From assembly GCF_002752165.1 (NCBI RefSeq), contig NZ_MOMB01000012.1, positions 1-45,303 of the forward strand: a stretch of 45,303 nt of DNA, given 5' to 3'. Origin of the DNA: Erwinia sp. OLFS4. GTDB lineage: Bacteria; Pseudomonadota; Gammaproteobacteria; Enterobacterales; Enterobacteriaceae. Both the position numbers and the translations under genes were made by a program. This document shows, piece after piece, positions 1 to 9,307 of the stretch (its first letter is position 1; each line of letters begins with the position of its first letter). The notes below the pieces were generated by a model. It saw only the letters and a list, made by a program, of their open reading frames with translations. It was not told where the DNA came from and did not search any database.

Positions 1-178
1 AGCATCTGACGGGCAAAATTTTCACCCAACGCATTGAACGTAATAACCTGACGCTCCGCACCCGCATTAAACGGTTGGCTCGTAAAACAATCTGCTTTTC
101 GCGCTCAGTTGAGATCCACGAAAAAGTCATTGGAGCGTTTATCGAGAAACACATGTTCTACTAATTGGAGGCATCACC
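1..178 (+). mobile_element. IS1-family element, right end (partial)
   Basis: The window opens inside an IS1 element. The 3' part of insB reads on the + strand, and the terminal inverted repeat finishes with AATTGGAGGCATCACC at 163-178. It mirrors the left IS1 end at 45116 (GGTGATGCCTCTAATT), with one difference over 16 bases. Only about 178 bp of a roughly 770-bp element are present; the rest lies outside the window. The bases just outside this end (AAAAATTGC) do not match the nine bases outside the other IS1 end, so these look like two separate insertions. Confidence 0.93.
3..164 (+). CDS. insB: IS1 transposase InsB, C-terminal fragment
   Basis: The last 53 codons of InsB, the catalytic part of the IS1 InsAB' transposase, which is normally made by a -1 frameshift from insA. 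The reading frame ends with the typical IS1 tail KVIGAFIEKHMFY followed by TAA, 14 bp before the end of the inverted repeat. The N-terminal part and the frameshift site are outside the window. No lesion is visible in the part that is present, so the element may be intact. Confidence 0.92.
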   Translation, partial: HLTGKIFTQRIERNNLTLRTRIKRLARKTICFSRSVEIHEKVIGAFIEKHMFY

Positions 179-179
179 A

Positions 180-275
180 AAAATTGCCCGTTATCAGGCG
201 GGAGATAATAATCACGAGGGCGTGCTGGAAATCATTGATCGGCTGCTGTTAGCTCAACCACCTTTTGACCATTAA
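180..275 (+). pseudogene. possible C-terminal remnant of a gene cut by IS1
   Basis: Directly after the IS1 end a frame stays open for 31 codons (ends LLLAQPPFDH) and stops with TAA at 273-275. It has no start codon of its own and would run back into the IS1, as expected for the tail of an interrupted gene. The segment is short and I do not recognise the family. A second short open stretch in another frame, 295-366, ends in a TGA abutting the ATG of the next gene. Both could be chance open frames. Confidence 0.3.
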
Positions 276-366
276 ATCTGGCCTTACAGGCTAAAATGTC
301 ACTACCAGACAGCGCGTTCTTAATGCAGAATGGGACATCCTTGCTGACCGGCTGGTAGCTGAATGA

Positions 367-2562
367 ATGTGCAAAGAAATGGCTGAATCCGGCAGTCTGC
401 GCCGCGACTTTCAGCGTAACGTCCTGTTTCCGGTAATCGCAGTGCTGCTGCTGGTCATGGTAGGCGCAGCGCTGGTGCTGACGCAGATTGCCACCATTGC
501 CGATAAAAAGGCGCTGGAAAAACAGCAACAGGTTGTCAAAAACCTGCTGCTGCTGGATTTAACCCACTGGCGTCAGCACCACGAATCCCTGCAGCAATGG
601 GACGACTTGCGCAACCATCTGGGCCCGGCGGCAACCGACCGCCAGTGGCGTCAGCAGCATCTCGGCGAAGCGCTCTGGCGGCTGCAGGACGCCGACGAAG
701 TCTGGCTGCTGGATAGCCACAACCAGCTGGTGGAAGGCTGGCGCAAAGGACAACCAGCAACGGCCGCTGACTGGGCGCAAACCGCCCCGACGCTGCATCC
801 CTGGCTCAGCCATTTTCAGCAAAATCCCGCCATTGTCTTTTCGGATATTGTCCGCCTGCACGATCGGGTTGCAGAGCTGTCGCTGGGGGATATCCACGCA
901 ACCCGTGACTTCCCCGCCAGCCGTCTGCTGCGGATTCGCTATCTGCCGGACAATTTCTTTGCCGCGCTGGAAACTGGCGGTGTGTTGCAAAACTTCCATT
1001 TTAATCATCCGGCCAAAAAGGCCACAGGTGCCGGCTTTCAGCTCAACTCTGCGCTAAATACCCCGGTAAGTTATCTCAGCTGGTTACCGATGCGCCCCGG
1101 TAAAGAGATTCAGCAAGTAATGCTGCCTTTTGTCTGTGTGGTCCTGGCAATTGTGGTGCTGTTAAGTTTGCTGATGATGCGTCGCCTGGCGCGCGCTTCA
1201 CATTCACTGGCCCGCTCGCTGCATCAGCTGCGTGAAAGTGAAGCCCATGCCCAGCATCTGGCCTCACACGATGTACTTTCCGGTTTACCCAATCGTATTA
1301 TGATTCATACCCGGCTGAGCGAGCTGCTGGCGGCAATGCCGCCACGCGGCAGTGGTCTTGCGCTATTGTTACTTGATCTCGACCGTTTCAAAATGATCAA
1401 CGATACCTGGGGCCATCCGATTGGCGATGCACTGATCGTCGCCGTGGCACAGCGGCTGACGTCTCTGTTGTTACCGGAAGCAGCCGTTGTTGGCCGCCTC
1501 GGCGGCGATGAATTCGTGGTACTGCTCAATGATATTACCGAGCGGGCCGAAGCAGAGGCATTCTGCCATCAGGTGATAGACGATCTTGCCACAACCTTAC
1601 TGATTCAGGGTTATCAGCTGCACACCGGCGTCAGCATTGGGGTAGTGCTGGCACCTAAGCATGGACTTAACCGTCGTGAACTGATGCGTAAGGCTGATAT
1701 TGCGCTTTACGCGGCAAAATCGCGCGGACGCGGTCAGTTCTGTCTCTATGAAGGCAGCATGGACAGTTCCGTAAAACTCCGTCAGCTGCTGGCTAACGAG
1801 TTACGCGACGCGCTGGAAGATGATACAGAATTAATGCTGTGGTATCAGCCAATTATCTGTGCACTCAGTGGAAAAATTGTTGGCGTTGAAGCCCTGATAC
1901 GCTGGCAGCATCCGCAGCAGGGCATGATTTCACCGGCCACATTTATTCCGCTGGCAGAGGAAAATGGCCTGATTATTCCGCTGGGTGAATGGACACTGCG
2001 GCAAGCCTTTAGCATGGCAAAACGCTGGCCGCAGCTGATGGTTGCGGTAAACGTCTCGCCGCTACAGCTGCGCTCGCGGCATTTTGTCGACCGGCTGATG
2101 CAACTGGTTGCCGCTGCCGGTATTGCGCCACAGCAGATAGAACTGGAAATTACCGAAGGTATCCTGATTGATGACGAACAGGAAGCAAATGCCCTGGTGC
2201 GTTCGCTGCGTGAACGCGGTTTCCATCTGGCGCTGGATGATTTTGGTACCGGTTATTCCAGCCTCAGCTACCTGAGCCGTTTTCCGGTCAATACCATCAA
2301 AATCGATCGGGCGTTTATCCAGCCGCTGGGACAGGTAGCCAATGCAACCGCCATTGTACGGGCAGTCGTGGATCTGGGTCACGCTATGCAGCTGAGCGTC
2401 ACGGCAGAAGGGGTGGAAACGCAGGAACAATATGCCGCACTGACCGCGGCGGGCTGCGATCGCCTGCAGGGATATTTGTTTCACCGCGCCCAGCCAGCGG
2501 AAGCCATTCATGATCTGTTAATCGCCCAATCTGCCCCCGGCCAGAACGCCAGGCCGCAGTAA
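367..2562 (+). CDS. membrane GGDEF-EAL c-di-GMP enzyme with periplasmic CHASE4-like sensor
   Basis: 731 aa. A short cytoplasmic N-terminus is followed by a membrane helix (about residues 19-42), a periplasmic region of about 210 residues resembling CHASE4, and a second helix near residues 250-272. Then come a GGDEF domain with GGDEF at 379-383 and an EAL domain with EAL at 508-510 and DDFGTGYSS from residue 624. Both catalytic signatures look intact, so synthesis or hydrolysis of c-di-GMP (or a bifunctional role) is possible; which dominates cannot be read from sequence. The nearby E. coli locus carries pdeC, but PdeC has a CSS-type sensor and no GGDEF domain, so this is not a pdeC orthologue. 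ATG at 367 or 379 are both possible and neither has a strong ribosome site. It stands alone, close to the IS1 end. Confidence 0.9.
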   Translation: MCKEMAESGSLRRDFQRNVLFPVIAVLLLVMVGAALVLTQIATIADKKALEKQQQVVKNLLLLDLTHWRQHHESLQQWDDLRNHLGPAATDRQWRQQHLGEALWRLQDADEVWLLDSHNQLVEGWRKGQPATAADWAQTAPTLHPWLSHFQQNPAIVFSDIVRLHDRVAELSLGDIHATRDFPASRLLRIRYLPDNFFAALETGGVLQNFHFNHPAKKATGAGFQLNSALNTPVSYLSWLPMRPGKEIQQVMLPFVCVVLAIVVLLSLLMMRRLARASHSLARSLHQLRESEAHAQHLASHDVLSGLPNRIMIHTRLSELLAAMPPRGSGLALLLLDLDRFKMINDTWGHPIGDALIVAVAQRLTSLLLPEAAVVGRLGGDEFVVLLNDITERAEAEAFCHQVIDDLATTLLIQGYQLHTGVSIGVVLAPKHGLNRRELMRKADIALYAAKSRGRGQFCLYEGSMDSSVKLRQLLANELRDALEDDTELMLWYQPIICALSGKIVGVEALIRWQHPQQGMISPATFIPLAEENGLIIPLGEWTLRQAFSMAKRWPQLMVAVNVSPLQLRSRHFVDRLMQLVAAAGIAPQQIELEITEGILIDDEQEANALVRSLRERGFHLALDDFGTGYSSLSYLSRFPVNTIKIDRAFIQPLGQVANATAIVRAVVDLGHAMQLSVTAEGVETQEQYAALTAAGCDRLQGYLFHRAQPAEAIHDLLIAQSAPGQNARPQ

Positions 2563-2675
2563 GCGGACAATGCCCACCCGAACAACCATGATAGTTTTCC
2601 CTCATGTGCGCCTGTACAGCGGCGGCGCGCCGTCTACGCTTAATGCCGGTACGCTTAATCACCTGAGGAGAACCA

Positions 2676-3119
2676 ATGACTTTTTTTCTGTTCCTGTTTG
2701 CCTGCATTGCAGCAGGATCAACCGGCATGATTTTTAAACCCGGACACTGGTATACCACGTTAAAAAAACCGGCTTTTACCCCGCCAGACTGGGCTTTTCC
2801 CCTGAGCTGGTCGCTGATCTATTTGCTGCTTGCCTGGGCGGGCTACCGGCTAACACAGCAGCCCGGCAGCGCAACCTTACTGGCACTCTGGGCGCTGCAA
2901 ATAACCCTCAATACCCTGTGGAGCCCGCTATTTTTCGGCGCACATCGCCTGCGAAGCGCAATGACAGTTCTGCTTGCGCTCTGGCTGGTGGTCGCAGCAA
3001 TGATAGCCCTGGCCCTGCCGCTGGACAGCCTCAGCGCCCTGCTTCTGCTGCCCTATCTGCTGTGGCTTTCACTGGCCTGTGCGCTTAATTTCTCCATTTT
3101 ATGCCACAACCGTAGCTAG
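2676..3119 (+). CDS. TspO/MBR family membrane protein
   Basis: 147 aa, strongly hydrophobic, with about five membrane helices as in the TspO/MBR (tryptophan-rich sensory protein / benzodiazepine receptor) family. Family marks visible are the N-terminal GMIFKPGHWYTTLKKPAFTP segment, then PPDWAFP, and later LNTLWSPLFFG. Bacterial TspO proteins bind tetrapyrroles and have been linked to porphyrin handling and stress responses; the ligand here is unknown. The start is set by a clear CTGAGGAG seven bases before the ATG. It is convergent with the EamA transporter gene, 21 bp away. Confidence 0.88.
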   Translation: MTFFLFLFACIAAGSTGMIFKPGHWYTTLKKPAFTPPDWAFPLSWSLIYLLLAWAGYRLTQQPGSATLLALWALQITLNTLWSPLFFGAHRLRSAMTVLLALWLVVAAMIALALPLDSLSALLLLPYLLWLSLACALNFSILCHNRS

Positions 3120-3140
3120 CGGTTTCACGCGTCCGCAACA

Positions 3141-4052
3141 CTACTTCGTCATGGGCTGGCTGGCCCGTTCGGCCCGCGAGGGGGTAATCACCAGCCAGAC
3201 CGCAAGGCAAATTACCGCCGCCCCCATAAAAAAACGTCCCGACAGCGCTTCATCAAGGAACAACCAGCCCCATAACACGCCAAAGGGTGGGATCAGAAAA
3301 GTCACCGTCAGCGATCGCAGCGGGCCGATACTGGCCAGCAGGCGAAAATATAATATATAGGCCGCTGCGGTACACAACAGGCCAACCGCCAGCACGCTAA
3401 ACCAGGCACTACTTTGCGCCCAATGTACCTGTGGACCGCTTATCAGTGAGCCAATAAAAAAGGGCAGTAAAAACAGCGTTGCGCCAAGCTGACTGCCCAT
3501 TGCCAGGGTTCGCGCGTCCAGCCCGCCGCGTTGATGAATCCAGCGCCGGGTGAGAAATCCCGCAGTCCCATAGCAGGCAGTGGCCAGCAAACAGCAAAGC
3601 ATACCGGGTATTAAGACATGAATTTCACTGGCGTTACCGGTACTGGTAATCAGCACAATGCCACATAAGCCGGTTATCACTCCGGCGCTTTTTTTCAGCG
3701 TCAGCGCTTCGGCAAAAAACAGCGCGCCGATCATCACGCCCATCATCGGCGTGGTGGCATTGAGAATGGCGGAATAACCAGCAGGCAGCAGCTGAGCGGC
3801 AATACAATACATTAAAAACGGTAGGCCGGAATTCACTACACCGAGCAACAACACCCATTTCATTTTTCCGTCAAAGCGAAAGCTGACGCCCATCGTCAGC
3901 AGAATAACGCTGAGGCCACAAAAGCCAAAAAACACCCGTAAAAAAGCAGTATTTATCGCCCCGAAAGCCGGCGAGGCGACACGCATAAACATAAAGCTGG
4001 CACCCCAGAGCGCAGCCAGTAATAACAACCTGGCGATATCCGATTTCTGCAT
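3141..4052 (-). CDS. EamA/DMT family inner-membrane transporter
   Basis: 303 aa with about ten hydrophobic helices arranged as two EamA repeats, the fold of the drug/metabolite transporter superfamily. The first repeat starts with the typical LLLAALWGASFMFMRVA segment; the second ends with PPFGVLWGWLFLDEALSG, the usual signature of repeat two. Members export amino acids, metabolites or toxic compounds; the substrate cannot be assigned. Start ATG at 4050-4052 with AGGATG upstream. It is a single gene with no operon partner. Confidence 0.88.
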   Translation of the reverse strand: MQKSDIARLLLLAALWGASFMFMRVASPAFGAINTAFLRVFFGFCGLSVILLTMGVSFRFDGKMKWVLLLGVVNSGLPFLMYCIAAQLLPAGYSAILNATTPMMGVMIGALFFAEALTLKKSAGVITGLCGIVLITSTGNASEIHVLIPGMLCCLLATACYGTAGFLTRRWIHQRGGLDARTLAMGSQLGATLFLLPFFIGSLISGPQVHWAQSSAWFSVLAVGLLCTAAAYILYFRLLASIGPLRSLTVTFLIPPFGVLWGWLFLDEALSGRFFMGAAVICLAVWLVITPSRAERASQPMTK

Positions 4053-4504
4053 TATCTACATCCTGTTAATTCATGCGTTGATTGTCGTTATACAGCAGCT
4101 GATAACCGCGGCGGTCAGTGTTTATACGTCTGAAGCACTGAGCGGCTCGCCTGGCAGATCACATGCAACGGCGGTCACCTCGCGAAAAAAGTCAAAATAC
4201 AGGTCCCGACAGCCATCATATCCGTCCGCAGGCCCGGATGCGACCTCCCAGGCGCTGGCGGGCAAAACAGCCGCAGAGTATGGCGTCTGACAAGCGTCGG
4301 CGCCGGCGACGAAACCGGGCCGTTCCGCCCTCAGCTATTTCACGGCGGGGAACGATTGCGCCAACGGCGTCGGCACGATGCATCCTAAATTCAGACGCGT
4401 TTCCTGCAGGGAAAGCCTCTGAAATTTCACCGCCGGTCATTTTTTTGTGGCGAAGTTTGTCAGGTGGGTTAAAACTAAAATGTTTGCAACCGGAAGAGAA
4501 AGCG
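4053..4504. other. gene-free interval with one imperfect palindrome
   Basis: I see no convincing gene in these 450 bases. Open frames exist on both strands but are arginine- or proline-rich and lack ribosome sites. The clearest structure is an imperfect palindrome at 4391-4422 (arms TCAGACGCGTTTCC and GGGAAAGCCTCTGA). The promoter of the acetyltransferase gene should lie here, but I cannot place it with confidence. Confidence 0.5.
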
Positions 4505-5035
4505 ATGCACGTTGACCGTTTTACCACAGCCGATCTGCCTGAATTTACCCGCTGGTTTAACCATGCTGATGAGGTGCTGCAATTTGGCGGCCCGGAACTG
4601 GCTTTTCCGTTCAGCGCGGCTTTTCTGCGTTCCCTCAGCAATCCGCAGGCCGATAACACGCCGGGCATTACCTTTGCCGGCCGTATTAACGGCGAGCTGG
4701 TCGGCTCAGCGCAACTGCACTTTCACCGCCAGCAACATATGGCGGTCCTGGCCAGAGTGGTCATTAATCCAGCCTGGCGCGGCAAGGGACTGGCACTGCC
4801 GTTGCTTAAGCCAGTGGTCGACTTTTTCTTCGCCGATATCACCATGCAGCGGCTGGAACTGTCCGTTTATAGCTTTAATAACGCCGCAATTCGTACCTAC
4901 AAAAAGCTCGGCTTTGTCTATGAAGGAATAAGACGCGGTAACGTTCAGGCCAGCAATGGCCAGCGCTGGGACACGCTGATATATGGCATGCTGCGCGAGG
5001 ATTATCTGACAATGCGCGCACGCAGCGCGGCCTGA
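4505..5035 (+). CDS. GNAT family N-acetyltransferase
   Basis: 176 aa, one GNAT acetyl-CoA transferase domain. The acetyl-CoA pyrophosphate loop is visible as INPAWRGKGLALPLLKPVV (about residues 95-113), and the C-terminal part YSFNNAAIRTYKKLGFVYEG is the standard GNAT fourth motif. It resembles RimJ/RimL-like or small-molecule acetyltransferases; the substrate is unknown. The frame stays open upstream to 4163, but that extension is basic, low-complexity and unlike GNAT proteins. ATG 4505 after GGAAGAGAAAGCG is the sensible start. Confidence 0.85.
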   Translation: MHVDRFTTADLPEFTRWFNHADEVLQFGGPELAFPFSAAFLRSLSNPQADNTPGITFAGRINGELVGSAQLHFHRQQHMAVLARVVINPAWRGKGLALPLLKPVVDFFFADITMQRLELSVYSFNNAAIRTYKKLGFVYEGIRRGNVQASNGQRWDTLIYGMLREDYLTMRARSAA

Positions 5036-5174
5036 AAGCCGGTTAACTTTCCGCATGGGTTCACAGGTTACCGCTGCTGTGATAGCAGCATCTGTCCGCC
5101 ATGCGCCTTTGCCGGACTGGCCGGCAAGCAGGATGAGGTTTATCCAGGCGCTGACCGGTGATGGATGACTATCG

Positions 5175-7628
5175 CTACTTCTTTTTTAACAGCAATTCTG
5201 AAGGCTCAGGTCGGCCAAAATAGTACCCCTGAAACAGCGTGCATCCTTCTTCCTGCAAACGCTGGAACTGTTCGGCGTTTTCCACCCCTTCCGCCGTAAT
5301 CTCAATATCCAGACTGCGGCTCATTCCGGTAATGGCGCGAATAATCGCCAGCGATTCCCGGCTAGTTTGCATATCGTTAATAAATGACTTATCAATTTTA
5401 ATTTTGTCAAACGGGAATGAGCGCAGATAACTCAGCGAGGAGTAGCCGGTTCCAAAGTCATCCAGCGCAATCCGTACCCCCAGATTTTTCAGCTGCTGCA
5501 GCGTGCGGATATTGGTCATATTATTATCCAGCAATACGGATTCAGTAATTTCAACCTCAAGCCGGTGCGGCGCCAGCTGACTCTCTTTCAGTGCCGCCGC
5601 CACAATAGAGACCAGGCCATTGTTTTTGAACTGTACCGGCGACAGATTGACCGCAACGCTCTGATCATGTGGCCAGCCCGCCGCCTCTTTGCAGGCTTCA
5701 TGCAATGCGTAAGCACCAAGGCTGTGGATCAGACCGGTCTCTTCTGCCACCGGAATAAAGTCCAGTGGCATAATGATTCCCTTCAGCGGGTGGTGCCAGC
5801 GCATGAGCGCTTCATAACCAACAATGTCCCCCTGATGCCCATCGGTAATGGGCTGGTAATACAACCGCAACTGATGCTGGGTAATCGCCTCACGCAGATC
5901 CATTTCTACCAGACAGCGTTTGCGTGCCGCCTCATCCATCTGCAACGAGAAATGCTCATAGCGATCGCGTCCGTTACGTTTAGCTTCATACAGCGCCATA
6001 TCGGCATGACGTAACAGCGTCTCTACCGGCAGCGGTTCACCACTGTTTACCGCAATGCCGATGCTAACCCCCACGGTAAGGTTGTGGCCATCCACGCTGA
6101 AACTGGGGCGTACTGCATCAATCAGCCGGCTGGCAATATCGTCGGCGTCAGAGCCATGATTGAGGTCGGGTAACACAATGGAAAATTCATCACCACCGTT
6201 ACGCGCCAGGGTATCCTGCGGACGCAGCACGCTACGAAAACGCCCCGCTACCGCGCGCAGCAGATCGTCGCCCACCTGATGACCAAGGGCATCATTAACA
6301 TTTTTAAAATTATCGAGGTCCAGTCCAAGCACCGCGGTGAGTTTTCCCGCCTCGCGATCACGGTGCAGCGCCTCTTTTAAGCGCTGATTAAACAGAATGC
6401 GGTTTGGCAGACTGGTCAGATTGTCATGATGAGCCATATGCCGGATGCGGGCATCCGCCGCGCGCTGCTCGGTGACATCATCAGCAATCATCAGAACATA
6501 GTTAGTGTGGGCCTCATTACCCACTATGATCGAGGCACTACAGCTAAGGATGCGATCTCCCGTCGCCGTGGCCATCAGCTGCTCATTGGCATGGGTTTCC
6601 CCGCTTCGCTGTACCGCACTGGAAAGCTCGGAGAAAAAAGCAAACATTTCGTCCGCCATCAGATCGCGCAATTTACGGCCATCGGCAAGCCAGGCCGACA
6701 GTCCCAGCAGTCGCTCAGCCTGGCCATTGACCAGTAAAATTTCACCGGAGACGACATCTTCCACAATAACCGCGGACGGAATATTACTGATAATGGAGTC
6801 GAGAAATTTCGACATTGCAGCGGCTTTTTCGCTGTTTTGTTCCGCCAGCGCCTTTGCCTGCAGGATCTGCTGCTGAGCTTCGCGCATTTCCGTACAGTCA
6901 CGGGTAATTTTAACAAAGCCCAGCAACCGCCCTTCATCATCATGAACGGCGTCAATCACCACATGGGCCCAGAACGCACTCCCATCTTTTCGGTAACGCC
7001 AGTTATTATCTTCAAAACGCCCCTCGGTCCGGGCGATATTGAGATTTTTTTCCGGGACCCCCGCCAGCTGGTCTGGTTTGCTGTAAAAAACGGAAAAGTT
7101 TTTACCAATAATCTCATCACTGAGATAGCCCTTCGCCCGACGGGCTCCGGCGTTCCAGTTGACGACATTCCCCTGCGGATCGAGCATATAAATGGCATAG
7201 TCTGTCACCCCCTCCACCAGCAGCCGGAAACGTAAATCCTGCTCACGCTGCAGGCGTTGCTGTTCGGTATAATCCCGGGTAATTTTGACAAAACCAATCA
7301 GCTTTCCCCCATCGTCATGAACAGCATCAATTGACGCATGCGCCCAGTATGCGCTGCCATCCTTGCGATAGAGCCAGCCTTCATCTTCAGCATGTCCTTT
7401 GTTCAGCGCCACCCGCAGCTGGTCATCCGCCAGTTTTGCTGCGCGATCCTGTTCACTGTAAAACAAGGAGAAGTGCTGACCAATCACTTCACTGGCCTGA
7501 TAACCCGTTGCGCGTTGCGCCCCGGCGTTCCAGTTCACCACCCTGCCATCGCTGTCTAACATATAAATGGCGTAGTTGACGATACTCTGTACTAACAGCC
7601 GGTAGGTGACATCTGAGGTTTCACGCAT
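5175..7628 (-). CDS. PAS-PAS-PAS-GGDEF-EAL c-di-GMP signalling protein
   Basis: About 817 aa, no membrane helix, so probably cytosolic. Two closely similar PAS domains come first (about 5-125 and 130-250; both carry NYAIYMLD- or DYAIYMLD-like starts, WNAGA, and GFVKITRD ends). A shorter coiled linker and a third, more diverged PAS (about 275-400) follow. Then come GGDEF (GGDEF at 478-482, context RNGGDEF) and EAL (EAL at 606-608; DDFGTGYSSLSYL later). Both catalytic motifs are intact. The two first PAS domains look like an internal duplication. The frame stays open to 7691, but ATG 7628 (MRETSD) leads straight into the PAS domain, with AGGCG upstream. It points towards the acetyltransferase gene (convergent). 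Confidence 0.9.
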   Translation of the reverse strand: MRETSDVTYRLLVQSIVNYAIYMLDSDGRVVNWNAGAQRATGYQASEVIGQHFSLFYSEQDRAAKLADDQLRVALNKGHAEDEGWLYRKDGSAYWAHASIDAVHDDGGKLIGFVKITRDYTEQQRLQREQDLRFRLLVEGVTDYAIYMLDPQGNVVNWNAGARRAKGYLSDEIIGKNFSVFYSKPDQLAGVPEKNLNIARTEGRFEDNNWRYRKDGSAFWAHVVIDAVHDDEGRLLGFVKITRDCTEMREAQQQILQAKALAEQNSEKAAAMSKFLDSIISNIPSAVIVEDVVSGEILLVNGQAERLLGLSAWLADGRKLRDLMADEMFAFFSELSSAVQRSGETHANEQLMATATGDRILSCSASIIVGNEAHTNYVLMIADDVTEQRAADARIRHMAHHDNLTSLPNRILFNQRLKEALHRDREAGKLTAVLGLDLDNFKNVNDALGHQVGDDLLRAVAGRFRSVLRPQDTLARNGGDEFSIVLPDLNHGSDADDIASRLIDAVRPSFSVDGHNLTVGVSIGIAVNSGEPLPVETLLRHADMALYEAKRNGRDRYEHFSLQMDEAARKRCLVEMDLREAITQHQLRLYYQPITDGHQGDIVGYEALMRWHHPLKGIIMPLDFIPVAEETGLIHSLGAYALHEACKEAAGWPHDQSVAVNLSPVQFKNNGLVSIVAAALKESQLAPHRLEVEITESVLLDNNMTNIRTLQQLKNLGVRIALDDFGTGYSSLSYLRSFPFDKIKIDKSFINDMQTSRESLAIIRAITGMSRSLDIEITAEGVENAEQFQRLQEEGCTLFQGYYFGRPEPSELLLKKK

Positions 7629-8070
7629 TCTTGTTTCGCCTGGGCACTTAGGGGTCCTGAGATAAATAAGTCTATTGCCGCGTGTAATCAAACGCGAATA
7701 AATATTATTAGCCGTGAGGCTGGCTGAGATGGTATTTTTTTATCTTAGGCTGCTAATAACACCCCTGATTATAAACTGCAGAAGGTTTTCAGTCCGGGGC
7801 AAAAGCGCAGCGGGCACTTCCACTTTAGCAGGCTTAGCGACATGCGGTAACTAACATTCAGTAATAATTTTGTTTACTAATTGTTCAAACCGTCTGATGA
7901 ATGGCTTGCGGCAGAGAAATAACGCCATAAAATAAAAATAAAACTCAATTACATAAAGCGTTCAATCATAAATAATAAGTCAATGATGCCTGAAATTAAT
8001 AGAAACAACGCCAGCGAGATGTTTTACATAAAATGGCAACCTATGCCCCTTTATTTGCAGCGGAGTGCTC
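7629..8070. other. AT-rich divergent intergenic region
   Basis: About 440 bases between the PAS-GGDEF-EAL gene and sbmA, which are transcribed away from each other. No supported gene. The region is AT-rich and should hold both promoters. The ribosome site of sbmA (CGGAG) is at 8061-8065. I see no confident regulator site. Confidence 0.5.
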
Positions 8071-9303
8071 ATGTTTAAGTCTTTTTTCCCAAGGCCAACG
8101 CTGTTTTTCAGCAGCGTGGTGGTGTTTTTTGCCATTGCAATCCTGCTGTGGTTTTTCGGCGCCAGTGAATTAATCAATCGGTTTCCTGGCATGGCAGGCG
8201 TGGCAGGAAAACCGTTGCCGGTCAGCGCAATGCGTTTTCTGGCCCCGCAAATGCTCTGGTTTTATGCCTGGTACTGGGGGTGGGTGCTGCTGTTTTACGT
8301 TTTCTGGCGCCTGTTGTCACCGCATCCCTGGCGACGCTGGTCTATCCTTGGCTCAGCACTGATCATCTTCCTCGTCTGGTATTCCGTTGAAGTCAGCGTG
8401 GCAATTAATGCCTGGTACAATCCTTTTTATGACCTGATCCAGAAAGCGCTTTCTAAACCCAATAGCATCGAAATTTCACAACTCTATGACGGAGCAAAAA
8501 CCTTTCTTAGCATTGCGCTAATGGCCATTATTATTGGGGTGGGCAATGCTTTTTTTGTCAGCCACTATGTGTTCCGCTGGCGTAGCGCCATGAATAATTA
8601 TTATGTCCATTACTGGTCACGCCTGCGGGATATTGAAGGTGCGGCACAGCGTGTGCAGGAAGATACTATGCGTTTTTCCTCAACCCTTGAGGGATTAGGC
8701 GTCAGTCTTATCAGCTCGGTGATGACGCTGATTGCTTTTCTGCCACTGCTGGTTCAGCTATCCAGCCATGTAAAAACCATTCCGGTGCTCGGTGAAGTGC
8801 CCTATGGTCTGGTATGGGCCGCCATTTTCTGGTCACTATTTGGTACTGTGTTGCTGGGTATGGTGGGGATAAAATTACCAGGCCTGTCATTTACCAATCA
8901 GCGCGTTGAGGCCGCTTACCGAAAAGAACTGGTATACGGCGAAGACGATCACAGCCGCGCTCAGCCGCCTACCCTGCGTACCCTGTTTAATAACGTGCGC
9001 AAAAACTATTTCCGTCTCTATTTCCACTACCTGTATTTCAACGTTGCCCGCTATCTCTATCTGCAGGCGGATAACCTTTTTGGCCTGGTGGTACTGTTTC
9101 CGACCATTGCCGCCGGAGCCATTACCCTCGGCCTGATGCAGCAGATTACTAACGTGTTTGATCAGGTGCGCGGTTCATTTCAGTATCTGGTCAATTCATG
9201 GCCGACACTGGTGGAACTCATGTCTATCTATAAACGTCTGCGCAGCTTTGAGCGGGTGTTAAACGACAGTGATGCCCCACTGAGTGAAGAGGTATTACGA
9301 TAG
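8071..9303 (+). CDS. sbmA: peptide antibiotic transporter SbmA
   Basis: 410 aa (E. coli SbmA is 406). SbmA/BacA proteins are homodimeric inner-membrane importers that use the proton gradient and take up proline-rich peptides, microcins and bleomycin. The sequence runs as SbmA from [13 protein letters not shown] through [39 protein letters not shown] and the terminal [20 protein letters not shown]. About seven to eight hydrophobic segments are visible, with no ATPase domain, as expected for SbmA. ATG 8071 with CGGAG upstream is preferred over an in-frame GTG at 8065. In E. coli sbmA is elsewhere with yaiW; here it is alone. Confidence 0.95.
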   Translation: MFKSFFPRPTLFFSSVVVFFAIAILLWFFGASELINRFPGMAGVAGKPLPVSAMRFLAPQMLWFYAWYWGWVLLFYVFWRLLSPHPWRRWSILGSALIIFLVWYSVEVSVAINAWYNPFYDLIQKALSKPNSIEISQLYDGAKTFLSIALMAIIIGVGNAFFVSHYVFRWRSAMNNYYVHYWSRLRDIEGAAQRVQEDTMRFSSTLEGLGVSLISSVMTLIAFLPLLVQLSSHVKTIPVLGEVPYGLVWAAIFWSLFGTVLLGMVGIKLPGLSFTNQRVEAAYRKELVYGEDDHSRAQPPTLRTLFNNVRKNYFRLYFHYLYFNVARYLYLQADNLFGLVVLFPTIAAGAITLGLMQQITNVFDQVRGSFQYLVNSWPTLVELMSIYKRLRSFERVLNDSDAPLSEEVLR

Positions 9304-9307
9304 TTAC

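Noticed and set aside
367..2562. Assignment as pdeC because of the conserved neighbourhood
   Set aside because: The protein has an intact GGDEF domain and a different sensor; E. coli PdeC is CSS-EAL without GGDEF.
4163..4504. N-terminal extension of the GNAT gene
   Set aside because: Arginine/proline-rich, unlike GNAT proteins, while a good ribosome site and the GNAT start occur at 4505.
4216..4668. 150-codon frame on the - strand overlapping the GNAT gene
   Set aside because: Overlaps a well supported gene, no ribosome site, no family.
7980..8192. 70-codon frame on the - strand before and inside sbmA
   Set aside because: Overlaps the sbmA start and has no family resemblance.
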